A DNA stretch of 64,000 nt from Phoronis australis (Eukaryota > Phoronida > Phoronidae): positions 294,624 to 358,623 of the forward strand of contig NMRA01000139.1 of assembly GCA_002633005.1 (NCBI GenBank), read 5' to 3'. Below, one piece after another: positions 33,250 through 43,933 of this stretch (position 1 is its first letter; each line of letters opens with the position of its first letter). Under the pieces are notes generated by a model. The model had not been told where the DNA came from. It saw nothing but the letters and a program-made list of their open reading frames with translations, and did no database searches. A program made the translations under genes and the position numbers.

Positions 33250-34640
33250 CTTTTTACAGCCATGACACTCCTTTTAAAACAATTTTGTGAGAAAACTTTC
33301 ATCTATTTTATTGAACAGCCCCCGTGTGAAAATCGGCTTGTTTATTCTACATATGTAGAAAGAAGTCTAAAAATTGTGTAGTTGATTCCCCGAGCGTGAG
33401 AGTTGAGCCACCTTCCATTTCTCGTAACGGTTACCAATAAGCGTCATAATTGGCACATAAAATGCACTTTTGACAAAATCCACGAAGGTTGACCGAAGTT
33501 GCTAATAACTACAATAAGGAGAAAAGGTTTAGACGATTTTTAAAAAGCCAGTTCAAATTATGAGAAGCCCTTTTCACATTAATGCGCCGGATGCAGTTCA
33601 AAATAGCAACGACTGGGCCATGACAGGGTGGGTGAAAGACTCTCTCGCCGGCCAACACCTGCAGTGACCGAATTACTCTAATGACCCGGTGGCTGCAGAT
33701 TAATCAGTAAACGGAAACAAACTTAAACAAAACGAACTTTGGATTTTTAAGAGGACACCAAACGCAGTTTTGACCAACAGATACTAAAAACGGTTTTCCC
33801 ATCCAGTTCTTTGAGAGAAAACTCTGTAACCCTCGACAGCCCTCAAAAGTTTCAAAGTCTTCTAAACGGGCAAGCGTGACCTAAGCTTTTAGCGAATTAC
33901 ACAACTGTGGGGAAAGACCACGCACTAGGGACTATAAGGTCCAATCCCTGACATCGGGAGTATGGGTTTTATTAGATTCCGGCCCGTAACTTGGAAGATC
34001 GACGCCAATGATGCATTAGCAGGTGACAGAACGAGGACTGGTTGAATTAATCATCAAACCAGGTCCTTTTAATAGAACGGCTAAACTGATTTTTACAAAT
34101 ATTCAAGGCCGCAGTCCAAATGTTTAGTTTCTAACAAAATAATATTACCACCGAAGCACAGTTACATGCACTGAAAGTTTCCTGCAAAGAACCCCGCTAT
34201 TTCAGTGATCCAGCCAGTGCGTATTAAAATACCTGCCGACAAAAGCGGCTGTTACCGTAACCCACGTTTTCCATTATTCATGCTCGGCGGACCCTCGCAA
34301 ACTCACGATTTTTTTGTATGATCCGTGCTTACGTGTTAAATACAGCCACGAGCAGGGTTGCTATTTTTCCGTAGGCGAATTTGGGAAGGTGGGGCAATTA
34401 GGTCAGCCTCCCAACGGACACTACCACGAATTCGTGAGCATGCCGATTTTCAGTTCCCGTCCGGTACAAGACAACTGGATAATTAGCCATGTGACTTCGA
34501 GATTTTCCTAATACAGTGTATACCAATTGGTAATTCGTAGAACGAAGTGTCGATAGCAAGGACATTATTTTTGTCTCGGCGCCGTTTTTTGGGCCAAAGC
34601 ATCCACGAGAAGCTTTCTCTCCTACTCGGTCGTTTTGTAC
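33250..34640. other. intergenic, one old repeat only
   Basis: About 33800-33930 is the second copy of the dispersed repeat at 20760. Otherwise nothing is recognised here, nor in 31770-32260 and 32400-33140. Confidence 0.45.
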
Positions 34641-34645
34641 TGGCA

Positions 34646-34803
34646 TAGGCGGATTTGGGGNGTAACTAGGACCCGTAACGGATGAGGCGGGGGTGGAGGG
34701 CTCAGATCCCAGAGGAATCGTGTTCCTTTTTTTAGTGTACCGATAGACTTTCTGAAGGGAAGGTCCACATCCCGGCCCCCGCAACTTTCTACATCCGCCA
34801 CTG
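34646..34803. mobile_element. CAGTGGCGGAT-family MITE, diverged copy e
   Basis: Ends TAGGCGGATTTGGGG and CTACATCCGCCACTG are conserved; the interior differs from copies a-d and contains an N at 34661. Confidence 0.5.
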
Positions 34804-34869
34804 ACCGGTAACGCAAAACAAGCACACGTTCTTTGATCTGAATTAGCAATAACAATACTTCTTCAAGCT

Positions 34870-34875
34870 TTTATT
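34870..34875 (-). terminator. candidate polyadenylation signal of the giant-exon gene
   Basis: AATAAA on the minus strand, about 1.16 kb after the TAA at 36033. If used, the 3' UTR includes the tRNA-like segment at 35381. Confidence 0.35.
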
Positions 34876-35380
34876 ACAAACATCAAGGTATTAAAGTGCG
34901 AAACACACCAACAACATAGTCAAAAACTTTTGATAAAAAAATAAAAAATACAACCACACGGTGCGGTACGTGCGACGAAGTGGGAGCAACCGTCCATCCA
35001 CTCCTTACACTGCACTATCAGATACAAATAATTAAAGTCGCAACTGTTCTCATCTTATCAAGCTATTTATATAATCACACAATTGATTGAAAAAGTCATC
35101 GAAATCAAGCACCTTGGAGCATAATCTCAAACTTAGGCCTGAATTGTCGAAAAAAGCTAAACAAAACAACAACGGGGATTAATACTAAGCAGAAAATGTT
35201 TTTCGACAGTTCTTGTCTGATGCAGGGCAATATCAGCAAACATAAGTACGTCAAAGATTGTGCCGGTATAATTTTAACGGATCGCCAAAATGTAGATTAC
35301 ACGACCATTGGTGTCTCCTTGAAAAGAATTCCTAAGGACAAAAACAGCCTCAAACCTAACCAAGTACCAGAAGAGGCAGT

Positions 35381-35447
35381 GCAGCCTAGTGTGATAGGTG
35401 CCCGCCTTCTATACTCGAGGTCGTGTGTTCGAGTCCCAATGGGCTGC
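35381..35447 (+). repeat. tRNA-like sequence (tRNA pseudogene or SINE head)
   Basis: GCAGCCT and GGGCTGC form an acceptor-like stem, extended outside to 11 pairs (CAGTGCAGCCT / GGGCTGCACTG). A-box-like TAGTGTGATAGG and B-box GTGTTCGAGTCCC are present, but the T and anticodon stems do not pair well. It is not a functional tRNA by inspection. A short repeat at 35528-35605 (shared with 18827) follows. Confidence 0.5.
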
Positions 35448-36032
35448 ACTGCTGGACCCTTGAGTCAGGTTTGTAGCTACGCAGCTCGGTTTTACCTATA
35501 TATTAATAACGCACAAAAATAGTTCCAGGTGATCAGTGCAATGGGTCCACATGCGCGGCTTGCGCACGCCTGGTTCAACGTGTATCAGACCGCCAGCAAT
35601 TATTTTGTTTTTATATAACCAAGTACCGAGACAATGTGCAATAATTATAAACACCTCTCGAACAAGCTGGTCTGAGCACAGGGACCAAAATTCGGAAATA
35701 AACTAAATTAAAGTTCAAAAACGAAGCTTTCTTGAAGATAAGGCCACTAGTCACATGGTCGGCTCCTCGTTAGTCACTTCAAAAGTTTTTACCGCAACAA
35801 AGACCCTGGGCTCTCAGACCGACGAAAAGCCAACTTACTTATCATCATCCAGTTAAATACTTTTAATGATTGTCTACAAACCTAAAACACGATAAACTAA
35901 TTTTCCTTACCTACTTACCTAAACAAATTCTCTATTTTAAACGCGTTTTATATCCGAGGATAAAACACCAAAGCAAATGATAATGGGTAATTAGTACGTA
36001 AAAACACATCAACGCATCAGCCAGATAGAACT

Positions 36033-39000
36033 TTAACAAATCATTTGACTGGTCAAATATTTTTTAATCAACTCCAACTTATCAGCTAGGCCATTGACGC
36101 AGACAATCTTGCAAACGCCACTAAAAGGGATCTGGGTTTGATCGACAAAATGACGCAACTCTCGCTTGGAGGCAACGTAGGTGACAAACGAGAAGATGCG
36201 AAGCGCTCTGTCCAGAGACCCGAATATCGTTGACTTCGAGAACAGCTTTTCGTGTATTTGACGGAGACTGACGAAGTGCTTTGTCTTATCTCTCGTGATA
36301 AAAGGTTGAGTAATTCCTGTAAGCCGCTTCCATCGTTCCCAGTGCGTTAGATCGTTTAACTGACTGTTGGTGAACAGCTCGAAGACATCGGACAAATTCA
36401 CCAGCTCCTTGTCGTCGACACCATGCAATGAGCCAAACAACGCCGCGTCAGTAGAAGATAACGGCTCCATTCTGATTTCGGACTTACGAACGACATCGAC
36501 AATCGCGTGGTTAATGTCACGTGGGTCTCCAGAGAGACTCCTCGACAACAGCGATACAGTGGTGTGGTTCTGTTTGTGGTACCTGACGCATGCTACGGTG
36601 CAAGGACTTTCTTTGAATAAGTATTTCATGGTAAATTTATGCACGACAGGGCCGTCCCTCGAGTGTTTGTAGTTTGAAACCCTCACTGCTTTCAACGGCA
36701 GCCCATCTGGTTGCACTGCATAGTATTTTCCCGGTGACAGGGAGCAAATTATTGACTGGTTGGAATCATTTTCCTTCGTTGAATGCTCAGTAGCGGGTGG
36801 GGTTTTCTTACTTTTACAGGGTTTACTCTTCTGAGGAAATTCCGAGTAGTTTTCATTAACTACTTTTCTCTGTTTTTTCTGTGAATGGGCAGATTGTTTT
36901 TCACCAAACGCTTCATCCCTCTTCTCCCGAAGACGTTCCGAGAGGTTTTCATTAACCACACCTCTGAAGTCCTTCTGGGGACGTTCTGAGGGTTTTTCTT
37001 CAACCACTTTGCTCTTGCTTGTTTGAGGTAGGTTCGCAAGGACTTCATTTACTAGTCCCTTCTTCTGAAAACATTCCACGACATTTTGATCAGCCATCTC
37101 AATCCCTTTCTCCTGGAGACTTTTCAAGTTGTTTTCTTCTACGGCTTCTAGCCTCTTATTCAGAGCACTTTCGAAGTGCTTTTCACGAGTAACTTCTTTC
37201 CTCTTTTTTCGTGGTCGTTCCGATGCAGTTTTACCAACCTCTTCTTTCCTTTTCTCTTGGGAACCATGCGAATGGTTTTCAACAACCACTAGCTTCCCGT
37301 GCTTCTGAGAACGCTCAAGGTTTTTCTTTTTCTTCTTCTGGCGATGTTCCACGTGACTTTCACTAACCGGTTCTTTTTTCTTCTTCAGGGATTGTTCCAA
37401 GTGGTTTCCATCAGCTGCTACTTTCCGTTTCTGTTTGTGGGACTGTTCTAAGCGAATCTCATCAACCTGTTCTTTGGCATTCTTCTGGTAACGCTCTGGA
37501 TGCTTTTCATCACGCACTATATCACAATCAACTACTTTTGTTTTCTTCCTCTGGGAGCGTTCCGAATATTTCTCATCATAATTTCTGTCCTTCTTTTGAG
37601 GACAACCCGAGTGACTTGTGTCTACCGTTTCTTTTTTCTTCTTGGGCGCACATTCTGAATCATTATCAATCCTTCCTTTCTCCTCTTTCTGGGTACAATC
37701 CGAGCAGTTTTCAGTAATTGCTTTTTTCTTTTCCTTCTTCTGGGAACGTTCCGAGAGTTTTCGGCTAACCCGTGTTTTGTCCTCCTTCGTTGTATGCTTG
37801 GTGTGGTTTTCATCCACAACAACTTCTTTCCTTCTTTTTAGCTTTACATATTCCGCCTCACGATTGTCTTTCTCAATCTTCCTTTTCCTTTTTCTAGTCT
37901 TTCTCGGCTCATCGTTTTTCACACCGCAATGTCCGTGCTTATTCACTGCCGCGGATCCATCTGTATCACTTTCCAAAAGCCTTCCAGTCCCGTTTTTGAT
38001 TTTGGTCGAAGTGAATTCGATAGGCGATTGATCACGGCTCAATGGCACTTCTGTCTTTTTTGATGACAAATCATTGATCGAATAATTCTCTTCAATAGGC
38101 GTTGAAGAAAAGTCTTGTTTCATACTCTGGTCATTGACCTTTAACTGTTTTATTGGTTTACTGACTCTCTTTCGATTCTGGACATCAGAGATTAAATTTT
38201 CTGGACGACACTCTTGAGCATGCACGGTACTTTGTTGCGTTGAACTAATGCTGCCACGTTTTAGCCATTTTCTACTTCTCCTAACCTTCCGCACCATAGG
38301 ATTTATTTTGATGCTACGTTTGTGAAGCTTCACGTGATCGGCGCATGTCTGGAACAGTACACGCGCGTCTGATTGGTGCTCATTATTCGTCCGGTTTACA
38401 GGAGCAGCTTTACGAGGTTTCTTGCCAGAAGGCCGTAACAGGAATGGCGCAGATTTGTGTCTGCACATAACTTTATATTTGGTAACAGAACTTGCTTCAC
38501 GTTCAGTACTCGTTTGATTTACATTGCACTTTAACAAGGAAGGAGACGAGTTTGTTTCATGGCCCACAACAGGATATTTCCGAGGTCTACCGCGCTTCTT
38601 AGCGATAGCGGGTGGCAACATCATGGGCGACGAAGAAATGTCTTTTTCAAGAAACATCAATCTGCTACAGTTGGCAGGTAGCGCAATTCTTTTCAGTTTT
38701 ACGGACATGAACTTAAAACCTTTGTACATTTTACTTTTCGCTTTTTTCGAAACCGGCAGCTTTTCATCTAGCACGTTCTTGGGATCTGCATTGTCACCAG
38801 CTACTGGCGCAGTCTGTGACGTTTTAGTGAACGTAGGCTTGACAAAGGCAGTGGGTCTAAATTTTGAGTCGCTGACTTCGTTGAGCACAGCTGTTGTCGT
38901 TGTCGTCTCCATTGCTTCCAGATTATTTACTTCCGCATTAACGGAGATAACATCCCAAATATTTCTATTGGATGATTTCAGATCCGATATAAGCGGACAT

Positions 39001-42000
39001 GCATTAATCACTGGATCAGACGTCGAAATCTTTTTTTGATATTTTTTTTTCAAAATCCTAAACTTATCTTTAATTTTCCGAGAACGAACGTCTCCACTTA
39101 ACGACGGAGTGTCGTGGACGGATTTCACTTTGTCCGTTTTTGAATCTACAGCTTCATCGAGGTTGCTGACAACACAGTCGTCAGTTCCACCATCCGAAGA
39201 ACTCACCTTTTCACAATCATTACCATTCAAAGATAAAACATCGTTGTCCGAAATGGAAGTCACGCCGATCCAGGAAGTACTATTGTTTTGACCGCTTTCA
39301 GAAGCAGTGACAACACTTTCATGGGAATAAGTACACGAAGTGTTCCCCGAGGGGATTTCTGAATTTAGAGTATCCGCATCAGACAGCGTCTCAATATCGT
39401 CCACAGTTTCATCACAACGTAATTTCTCCCACATTGGCTGGTCTATCACAAAATCGTCTTGAACGCAATCTAATTCACTCTGCGATGAACGATTCTCTTT
39501 TTGTGAATGCTCGCGAACAGTCACGTGGAGGTCTTGAATCTCGTATTTCTCCAGAACTGGCATATCGCTACTACAGTTGTTGACATTGCGTATTTCGGGT
39601 GAGCTCGGGTCCGATACGTCTCTGTAAAGGTTAACGTCAGGGGATGTTTTTTCAACCTTTTGCTCATCAGATGTGCGTTGAAAAGGGTTAGCATCGGCAG
39701 CATAATAACCAACCGGGGTGCCAAGATCCGTATTGTCGTACGAATCACACACCTGTCCCACCATATCTCGATTACAGTCCCCTGCCTTGTCACACAAACT
39801 TCCAAACCATACAATTTTCGGCATCTCGTGATTTTCCTCTTCACCAGTCTTGGAAACTTCATAATCATTAGTGGCCTCTTCGAACCCACCATTGTCCCAT
39901 TCTCTTTTGAGTTCTTCCACTTCTGACACACTGACAGTCGTTTTCAACTCAACGGGAAAAGATACTGAAGAAAATGCATCCTTCGCTTGCTCACTGACTA
40001 CTGTTTCAGGAATCACAACAGGACTGTGAACATCAGCAGAGGATCCATTAACAGCAACGGGTTCCATTTTTACACATGCACCATAACACAGGCCATCAAG
40101 AGGCAACTCATACATTTCATTTTCAGTACATGCGTATTCACAGTCGCTAAGCTTCTGAACACATCTTAAGTTTATTGAATTCTCTTCGCCGTTCCCCATC
40201 TCCTTTGATGCGCTCTCGTCGTCAGTATCGAATTGGGTCTTCGGTGACCCAAAATGAGAAGGACCAGCGGAATCCAACTTACACACGTCGTCTTTTACCG
40301 TCACATATTGTGATTCGCCAACAAATGGTTCTTCTTTAACAGCCACTAAAACAGCGTCGTGGTCACCAGCTTCGTCTTCACCTTCGTCAGAGTAACACAG
40401 TGTCTCCTGCGAGCCGAAAGCGCATGTGTTAGCAACTGGTGAATCTGAGGCAATGTCTCTAGCAGCTCGGTATTGCTCATCAAGTGACCGCAGCACGACT
40501 TTGGAAATCGCATCTTCGTTGTAGCCAATCGTTTTTATATCATACTGTCGATTGTTCGATGGAGTTTCGACTTGTTTAGGAGTTTGAATTTCGTAGGAAG
40601 ACCTTCGTTTTCCTTCTCTGATTTTCGTCCTCTTAAGCTTCATAACTAATTTCTCACGATCACGTGGTTGAAACCAGTTTTCAACTTGACAATCGACGCC
40701 TGGCAGTGACGTTGCAGTAAACGGTGTTGACGCGCCACGATCGTCTTTGCTAGATGGCGAAAGAAACCTTGCAGTGGACACGTCGTTTTGAACCGATTCC
40801 TTATCTGACTCCCCAGTAAACACAAGAGATTGCTGACAGACTGGTACAGGCATCGCGACAACTGTTTCCACGGGTTCAACGTGGCCCATTTTACCGTCTA
40901 CTTCTTCGTGAGACGAATTAATCTGGTCTGTTGTGGAAACAGAATGTACTTTCTCGTCTATTACCTCGCTACCAGTCGATTCAGAGCGAGAACGAACGGA
41001 CTCGGCGGAGTTCTCGGGTGTAGGGCAAACCACAATAGGTTTTGTAACCTCTCCTTGTTTTTCCGTCAATTTGATAACACTGTTGAGAGACTGCTGATGG
41101 TCTTCTACTGTTACAACTGCCACTGTGTGAAGCTCACGCTCTTCAGCAGGCGGTGTAGGAGGCAGGAAGACGCTTCCTAAGCTTTCACGGGAGGTAACGT
41201 CTGATGCCTGACAGTTTTTATCTGCTGGAAGCTGTTTAAAATGACTGAGAACTGTTGAAACTTGCTGATCTAAAGCGCTTACATCAATCAACCCTGGAAG
41301 ATCGTCTTGATCAGGCATACTTTGGTTTGTTGCAGCTTTCGCAGGGAATGGTGACTGCACTGGTTGCTGGGCAGGAACAATAGAATGCTGAATGTTTCCA
41401 TCGGAATGTTTCATAACGGGCAACGGCACAAAACTACCCACATTGCCATTGCCAAGATTGGCAGGTAGACTGTTGAGTTCAGTTGTTGCAGGGATACTTA
41501 GTTCAGGCATGGCAAGTCTAGAAGGAATGGTTTGTTCCCTGCTTGGTCCATCATTAGGAAAGAACTGAGGTGACGATGCAGTTGTTATGGTAGAGGTGGG
41601 CACCAGAGGTGTGAATTTTAGACAAGAAGGTGATGATGTCAACAGAACATCCTGATTCGTTGGTTGAGCTAAAAAGGAATTGGATTTATTGACTGTTGTT
41701 GTGATGACTGCAGAAGACTTGGTTGTGACCATACTGAATACTGGCATTACAGCGCATAAACCCTCAGTTGAAGAAATATTACTGTTTGCAAATGCTGGCA
41801 GGTTGGATCTCTCTGTTACCGCATTGCTAACGGTTACGTCACTAGTGCGGCAACATGAAATAGGCACTCCCCTGTGAACTGCATCATTTGATGGAGTACT
41901 TGCATTCTGCACTACAGGCATGCTGTTGGCTTTTGACACTGTTGGTGTGAAGTAGGAATTTTCTAGCACAAAAACAGATCCTGTAGGCACCTCAACATCT

Positions 42001-43223
42001 AAAGTTCCCCTAGTACTCTGAACAGCCATGGTCTGTGATGCATAAGAGCAATGTTTGGACACCTGAATGGAAGTAAATGGCGGTACAGAAACATGCGACA
42101 TGGGGGTTTGCAAATGTTCATTGTGTGGTTTTCCTAATGGAAACCGGGCTTCTGCAACCGAAGGTCCTGAAAGACCAAGCATTCGCTCTCGTCTGATTGA
42201 CTCCTCTACAGCAGCAACGATTGTTTTGCTACGGCTGTTTATCTTAGGCGATGTGCTGGGAGTTAATGAATGAATACTTGTTGGTTTCCTAGTTTTCGAT
42301 ACACTTAAGTCAAGTGGTTGCTCCTGGAGGCTCACTTGCCTTGGAGCCAAATATGGCATTGAAGGTGCATTATGCATTGGCATTACAGGCGCAATCCCTG
42401 TGTGGTAGGGCTGTACACTGCGGTCAACACTTTGAGTACCAGTCCAGGAATAGTTGTGGTTTATTGGTGTGCTATAGTCTGGCATCCGCACAAAGCCACC
42501 TCTTTCACACACTGGCACGACATAGGGGCTACCAGACTTTCCAACAGGTTGATTCAACGGAGGTCTGTGGTAGGTATTGGGCAGTCTATAATACACAGGA
42601 GTCATTGTCCGTTGCATTGTTTGGGGTGCTGTCTGGCGTGTATCAGCTACGTTTGGAATAACCCACGGATACATATTCACTGGCTGACAAGTCTGATCGA
42701 TAGATGAGACAGATTTATTATTTTTGAGTAGTGACCTCAATGTAGGGCACGCACCATCGGTGTTAGCTTCACTAGGCACAATTGTCGGTCCATATTCTGA
42801 ATTCAGCCTCAGCTCAGCATTCACAAGTTCATACTGCACAAAATTACCATTGTCATAGTTATCCTTACACAACAACCTGCTATCTCCAATCTCACTGAGA
42901 TGCACATTCAGTTGCATCCGGGTCTGATCCAAGTCTTGACATTGGATCGATGGTACACTAGAACACCTTGCACTACTACCAGTAGAGGACGGTCTGGTGA
43001 CAGTCTCATGTTCAACATCCTCTATCTGTGTTTCCTTATTAACAGAATTCACAGACTCTTCAATAGCAAGACCGTAACTGCTATCAGATGAGTGTTCGTC
43101 ATCTACTCTATTGATGTCGGCTAAACAGGTAGAACATTTGCACTTTCCCAAGCGTCGCTTGAAGGAGTCATGTGTTGCTTGTTCTGACGTATGGTATCTA
43201 GTTGTAGTTCCCCACTGAATCAT
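36033..43223 (-). CDS. giant single-exon coding region of an unrecognised, probably nuclear protein
   Basis: One uninterrupted frame of 2396 codons. The start is supported: the exon begins at an acceptor CTGTTTCAG (exon from 43245) and a TGA lies in frame at 43244-43242, so the Met at 43223 is the first usable one and the 5' UTR continues in an unseen upstream exon. Seen: a small cysteine cluster CKCSTC (28-33), a CtBP-type PLDLS motif (303-307), a Ser/Thr/Pro-rich low-complexity first half, a basic stretch REKLVMKLKRTKIREGKRR (~855), acidic middle, an AT-hook KKRGRPRKYP (1542-1551), a lysine-rich block of ~19-residue degenerate repeats (~1775-2137) and a compact C terminus (~2163-2396) with KYYAVQPDGLPLKAVRV and THWERWKRLTGITQPF. 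AT-hook plus PLDLS suggest DNA binding and CtBP recruitment (inference). Long isoforms of the LCOR/LCORL corepressors share a large exon and PLDL motifs, but I cannot show homology. Confidence 0.9.
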   Translation of the reverse strand: MIQWGTTTRYHTSEQATHDSFKRRLGKCKCSTCLADINRVDDEHSSDSSYGLAIEESVNSVNKETQIEDVEHETVTRPSSTGSSARCSSVPSIQCQDLDQTRMQLNVHLSEIGDSRLLCKDNYDNGNFVQYELVNAELRLNSEYGPTIVPSEANTDGACPTLRSLLKNNKSVSSIDQTCQPVNMYPWVIPNVADTRQTAPQTMQRTMTPVYYRLPNTYHRPPLNQPVGKSGSPYVVPVCERGGFVRMPDYSTPINHNYSWTGTQSVDRSVQPYHTGIAPVMPMHNAPSMPYLAPRQVSLQEQPLDLSVSKTRKPTSIHSLTPSTSPKINSRSKTIVAAVEESIRRERMLGLSGPSVAEARFPLGKPHNEHLQTPMSHVSVPPFTSIQVSKHCSYASQTMAVQSTRGTLDVEVPTGSVFVLENSYFTPTVSKANSMPVVQNASTPSNDAVHRGVPISCCRTSDVTVSNAVTERSNLPAFANSNISSTEGLCAVMPVFSMVTTKSSAVITTTVNKSNSFLAQPTNQDVLLTSSPSCLKFTPLVPTSTITTASSPQFFPNDGPSREQTIPSRLAMPELSIPATTELNSLPANLGNGNVGSFVPLPVMKHSDGNIQHSIVPAQQPVQSPFPAKAATNQSMPDQDDLPGLIDVSALDQQVSTVLSHFKQLPADKNCQASDVTSRESLGSVFLPPTPPAEERELHTVAVVTVEDHQQSLNSVIKLTEKQGEVTKPIVVCPTPENSAESVRSRSESTGSEVIDEKVHSVSTTDQINSSHEEVDGKMGHVEPVETVVAMPVPVCQQSLVFTGESDKESVQNDVSTARFLSPSSKDDRGASTPFTATSLPGVDCQVENWFQPRDREKLVMKLKRTKIREGKRRSSYEIQTPKQVETPSNNRQYDIKTIGYNEDAISKVVLRSLDEQYRAARDIASDSPVANTCAFGSQETLCYSDEGEDEAGDHDAVLVAVKEEPFVGESQYVTVKDDVCKLDSAGPSHFGSPKTQFDTDDESASKEMGNGEENSINLRCVQKLSDCEYACTENEMYELPLDGLCYGACVKMEPVAVNGSSADVHSPVVIPETVVSEQAKDAFSSVSFPVELKTTVSVSEVEELKREWDNGGFEEATNDYEVSKTGEEENHEMPKIVWFGSLCDKAGDCNRDMVGQVCDSYDNTDLGTPVGYYAADANPFQRTSDEQKVEKTSPDVNLYRDVSDPSSPEIRNVNNCSSDMPVLEKYEIQDLHVTVREHSQKENRSSQSELDCVQDDFVIDQPMWEKLRCDETVDDIETLSDADTLNSEIPSGNTSCTYSHESVVTASESGQNNSTSWIGVTSISDNDVLSLNGNDCEKVSSSDGGTDDCVVSNLDEAVDSKTDKVKSVHDTPSLSGDVRSRKIKDKFRILKKKYQKKISTSDPVINACPLISDLKSSNRNIWDVISVNAEVNNLEAMETTTTTAVLNEVSDSKFRPTAFVKPTFTKTSQTAPVAGDNADPKNVLDEKLPVSKKAKSKMYKGFKFMSVKLKRIALPANCSRLMFLEKDISSSPMMLPPAIAKKRGRPRKYPVVGHETNSSPSLLKCNVNQTSTEREASSVTKYKVMCRHKSAPFLLRPSGKKPRKAAPVNRTNNEHQSDARVLFQTCADHVKLHKRSIKINPMVRKVRRSRKWLKRGSISSTQQSTVHAQECRPENLISDVQNRKRVSKPIKQLKVNDQSMKQDFSSTPIEENYSINDLSSKKTEVPLSRDQSPIEFTSTKIKNGTGRLLESDTDGSAAVNKHGHCGVKNDEPRKTRKRKRKIEKDNREAEYVKLKRRKEVVVDENHTKHTTKEDKTRVSRKLSERSQKKEKKKAITENCSDCTQKEEKGRIDNDSECAPKKKKETVDTSHSGCPQKKDRNYDEKYSERSQRKKTKVVDCDIVRDEKHPERYQKNAKEQVDEIRLEQSHKQKRKVAADGNHLEQSLKKKKEPVSESHVEHRQKKKKKNLERSQKHGKLVVVENHSHGSQEKRKEEVGKTASERPRKKRKEVTREKHFESALNKRLEAVEENNLKSLQEKGIEMADQNVVECFQKKGLVNEVLANLPQTSKSKVVEEKPSERPQKDFRGVVNENLSERLREKRDEAFGEKQSAHSQKKQRKVVNENYSEFPQKSKPCKSKKTPPATEHSTKENDSNQSIICSLSPGKYYAVQPDGLPLKAVRVSNYKHSRDGPVVHKFTMKYLFKESPCTVACVRYHKQNHTTVSLLSRSLSGDPRDINHAIVDVVRKSEIRMEPLSSTDAALFGSLHGVDDKELVNLSDVFELFTNSQLNDLTHWERWKRLTGITQPFITRDKTKHFVSLRQIHEKLFSKSTIFGSLDRALRIFSFVTYVASKRELRHFVDQTQIPFSGVCKIVCVNGLADKLELIKKYLTSQMIC
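36835..37905 (-). repeat. degenerate ~19-codon coding repeats in the giant exon
   Basis: The encoded pattern is roughly E-N-H-S-E-R-x-Q-K-K-x-K-E-V-V repeated about 19 times (for example ENHSHGSQEKRKEEV, GNHLEQSLKKKKEPV, ENYSEFPQKSK). Copies have drifted in both DNA and protein, but the Q-K-K core and spacing persist. Confidence 0.8.
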
Positions 43224-43245
43224 TGCCTTCCAGAAGAGACGTCAA

Positions 43246-43254
43246 CTGAAACAG
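43246..43254 (-). other. splice acceptor before the giant exon
   Basis: CTGTTTCAG on the minus strand with upstream CTGTGTGCT. With the in-frame TGA just inside the exon, it marks a 5' UTR-containing terminal exon. The upstream exon was not found in the window. Confidence 0.6.
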
Positions 43255-43933
43255 AGCACACAGTTAGGTCAAAACTTGCTGATGTCTATTCTTATTCCAT
43301 GACCAGATTAGAAATTTCTGGTCACATAAAAACTGGCAGTTTTTAATGCTGGAAACCGTATTCTGCAGATAACTTAACCCGCTGTGACAAGTCCAGATAT
43401 TGAGCCTTGTCTCAGAGCAGTCACAAATTGCCAAACCTTCCCAATCCCAAATGGAATCCCACTCTGGTCTGAGTGCGGAAAAAGTCAAGACCAGTTTTAT
43501 TACGGAAACTGGTCGCAATCACATTTTTTCAAAGGCTTATTCCCGCTTGAACACTTAAAAATTTCACAGAACTTGGTCTTCAGCACTAGAAAAACTTGCA
43601 GTTTCAAATGCAGCAAGTACTCTAAATCAAAAGTAAGGGAGTTTTCCTAACAGAGGACACAGGTTTATGTCCGTTACTTGCATACTCGCCCATATCACAA
43701 ACTGAAGTTTGTTATTTAATAGATTTTTGACCATGTTACCCTTATTGGTTACAGTAGCTCTATAAGTAACGCACAATTATGAAATTCCAAAACACGGGAA
43801 CTTGAGGTATCAAATTACGCTAAAAAGACAATAACAGAGTCAGTGGGTAGTTGAGGAAATACTGATAAGAAGACCTACAGGACTGTACACTTGTTTTCAT
43901 AGCTTCACATTACCACTCTAACAGACAGGGTAT

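Noticed and set aside
37618-39039. Long plus-strand open frames opposite the giant exon
   Set aside because: Antisense shadows of the lysine-rich coding repeats, with no motifs of their own.
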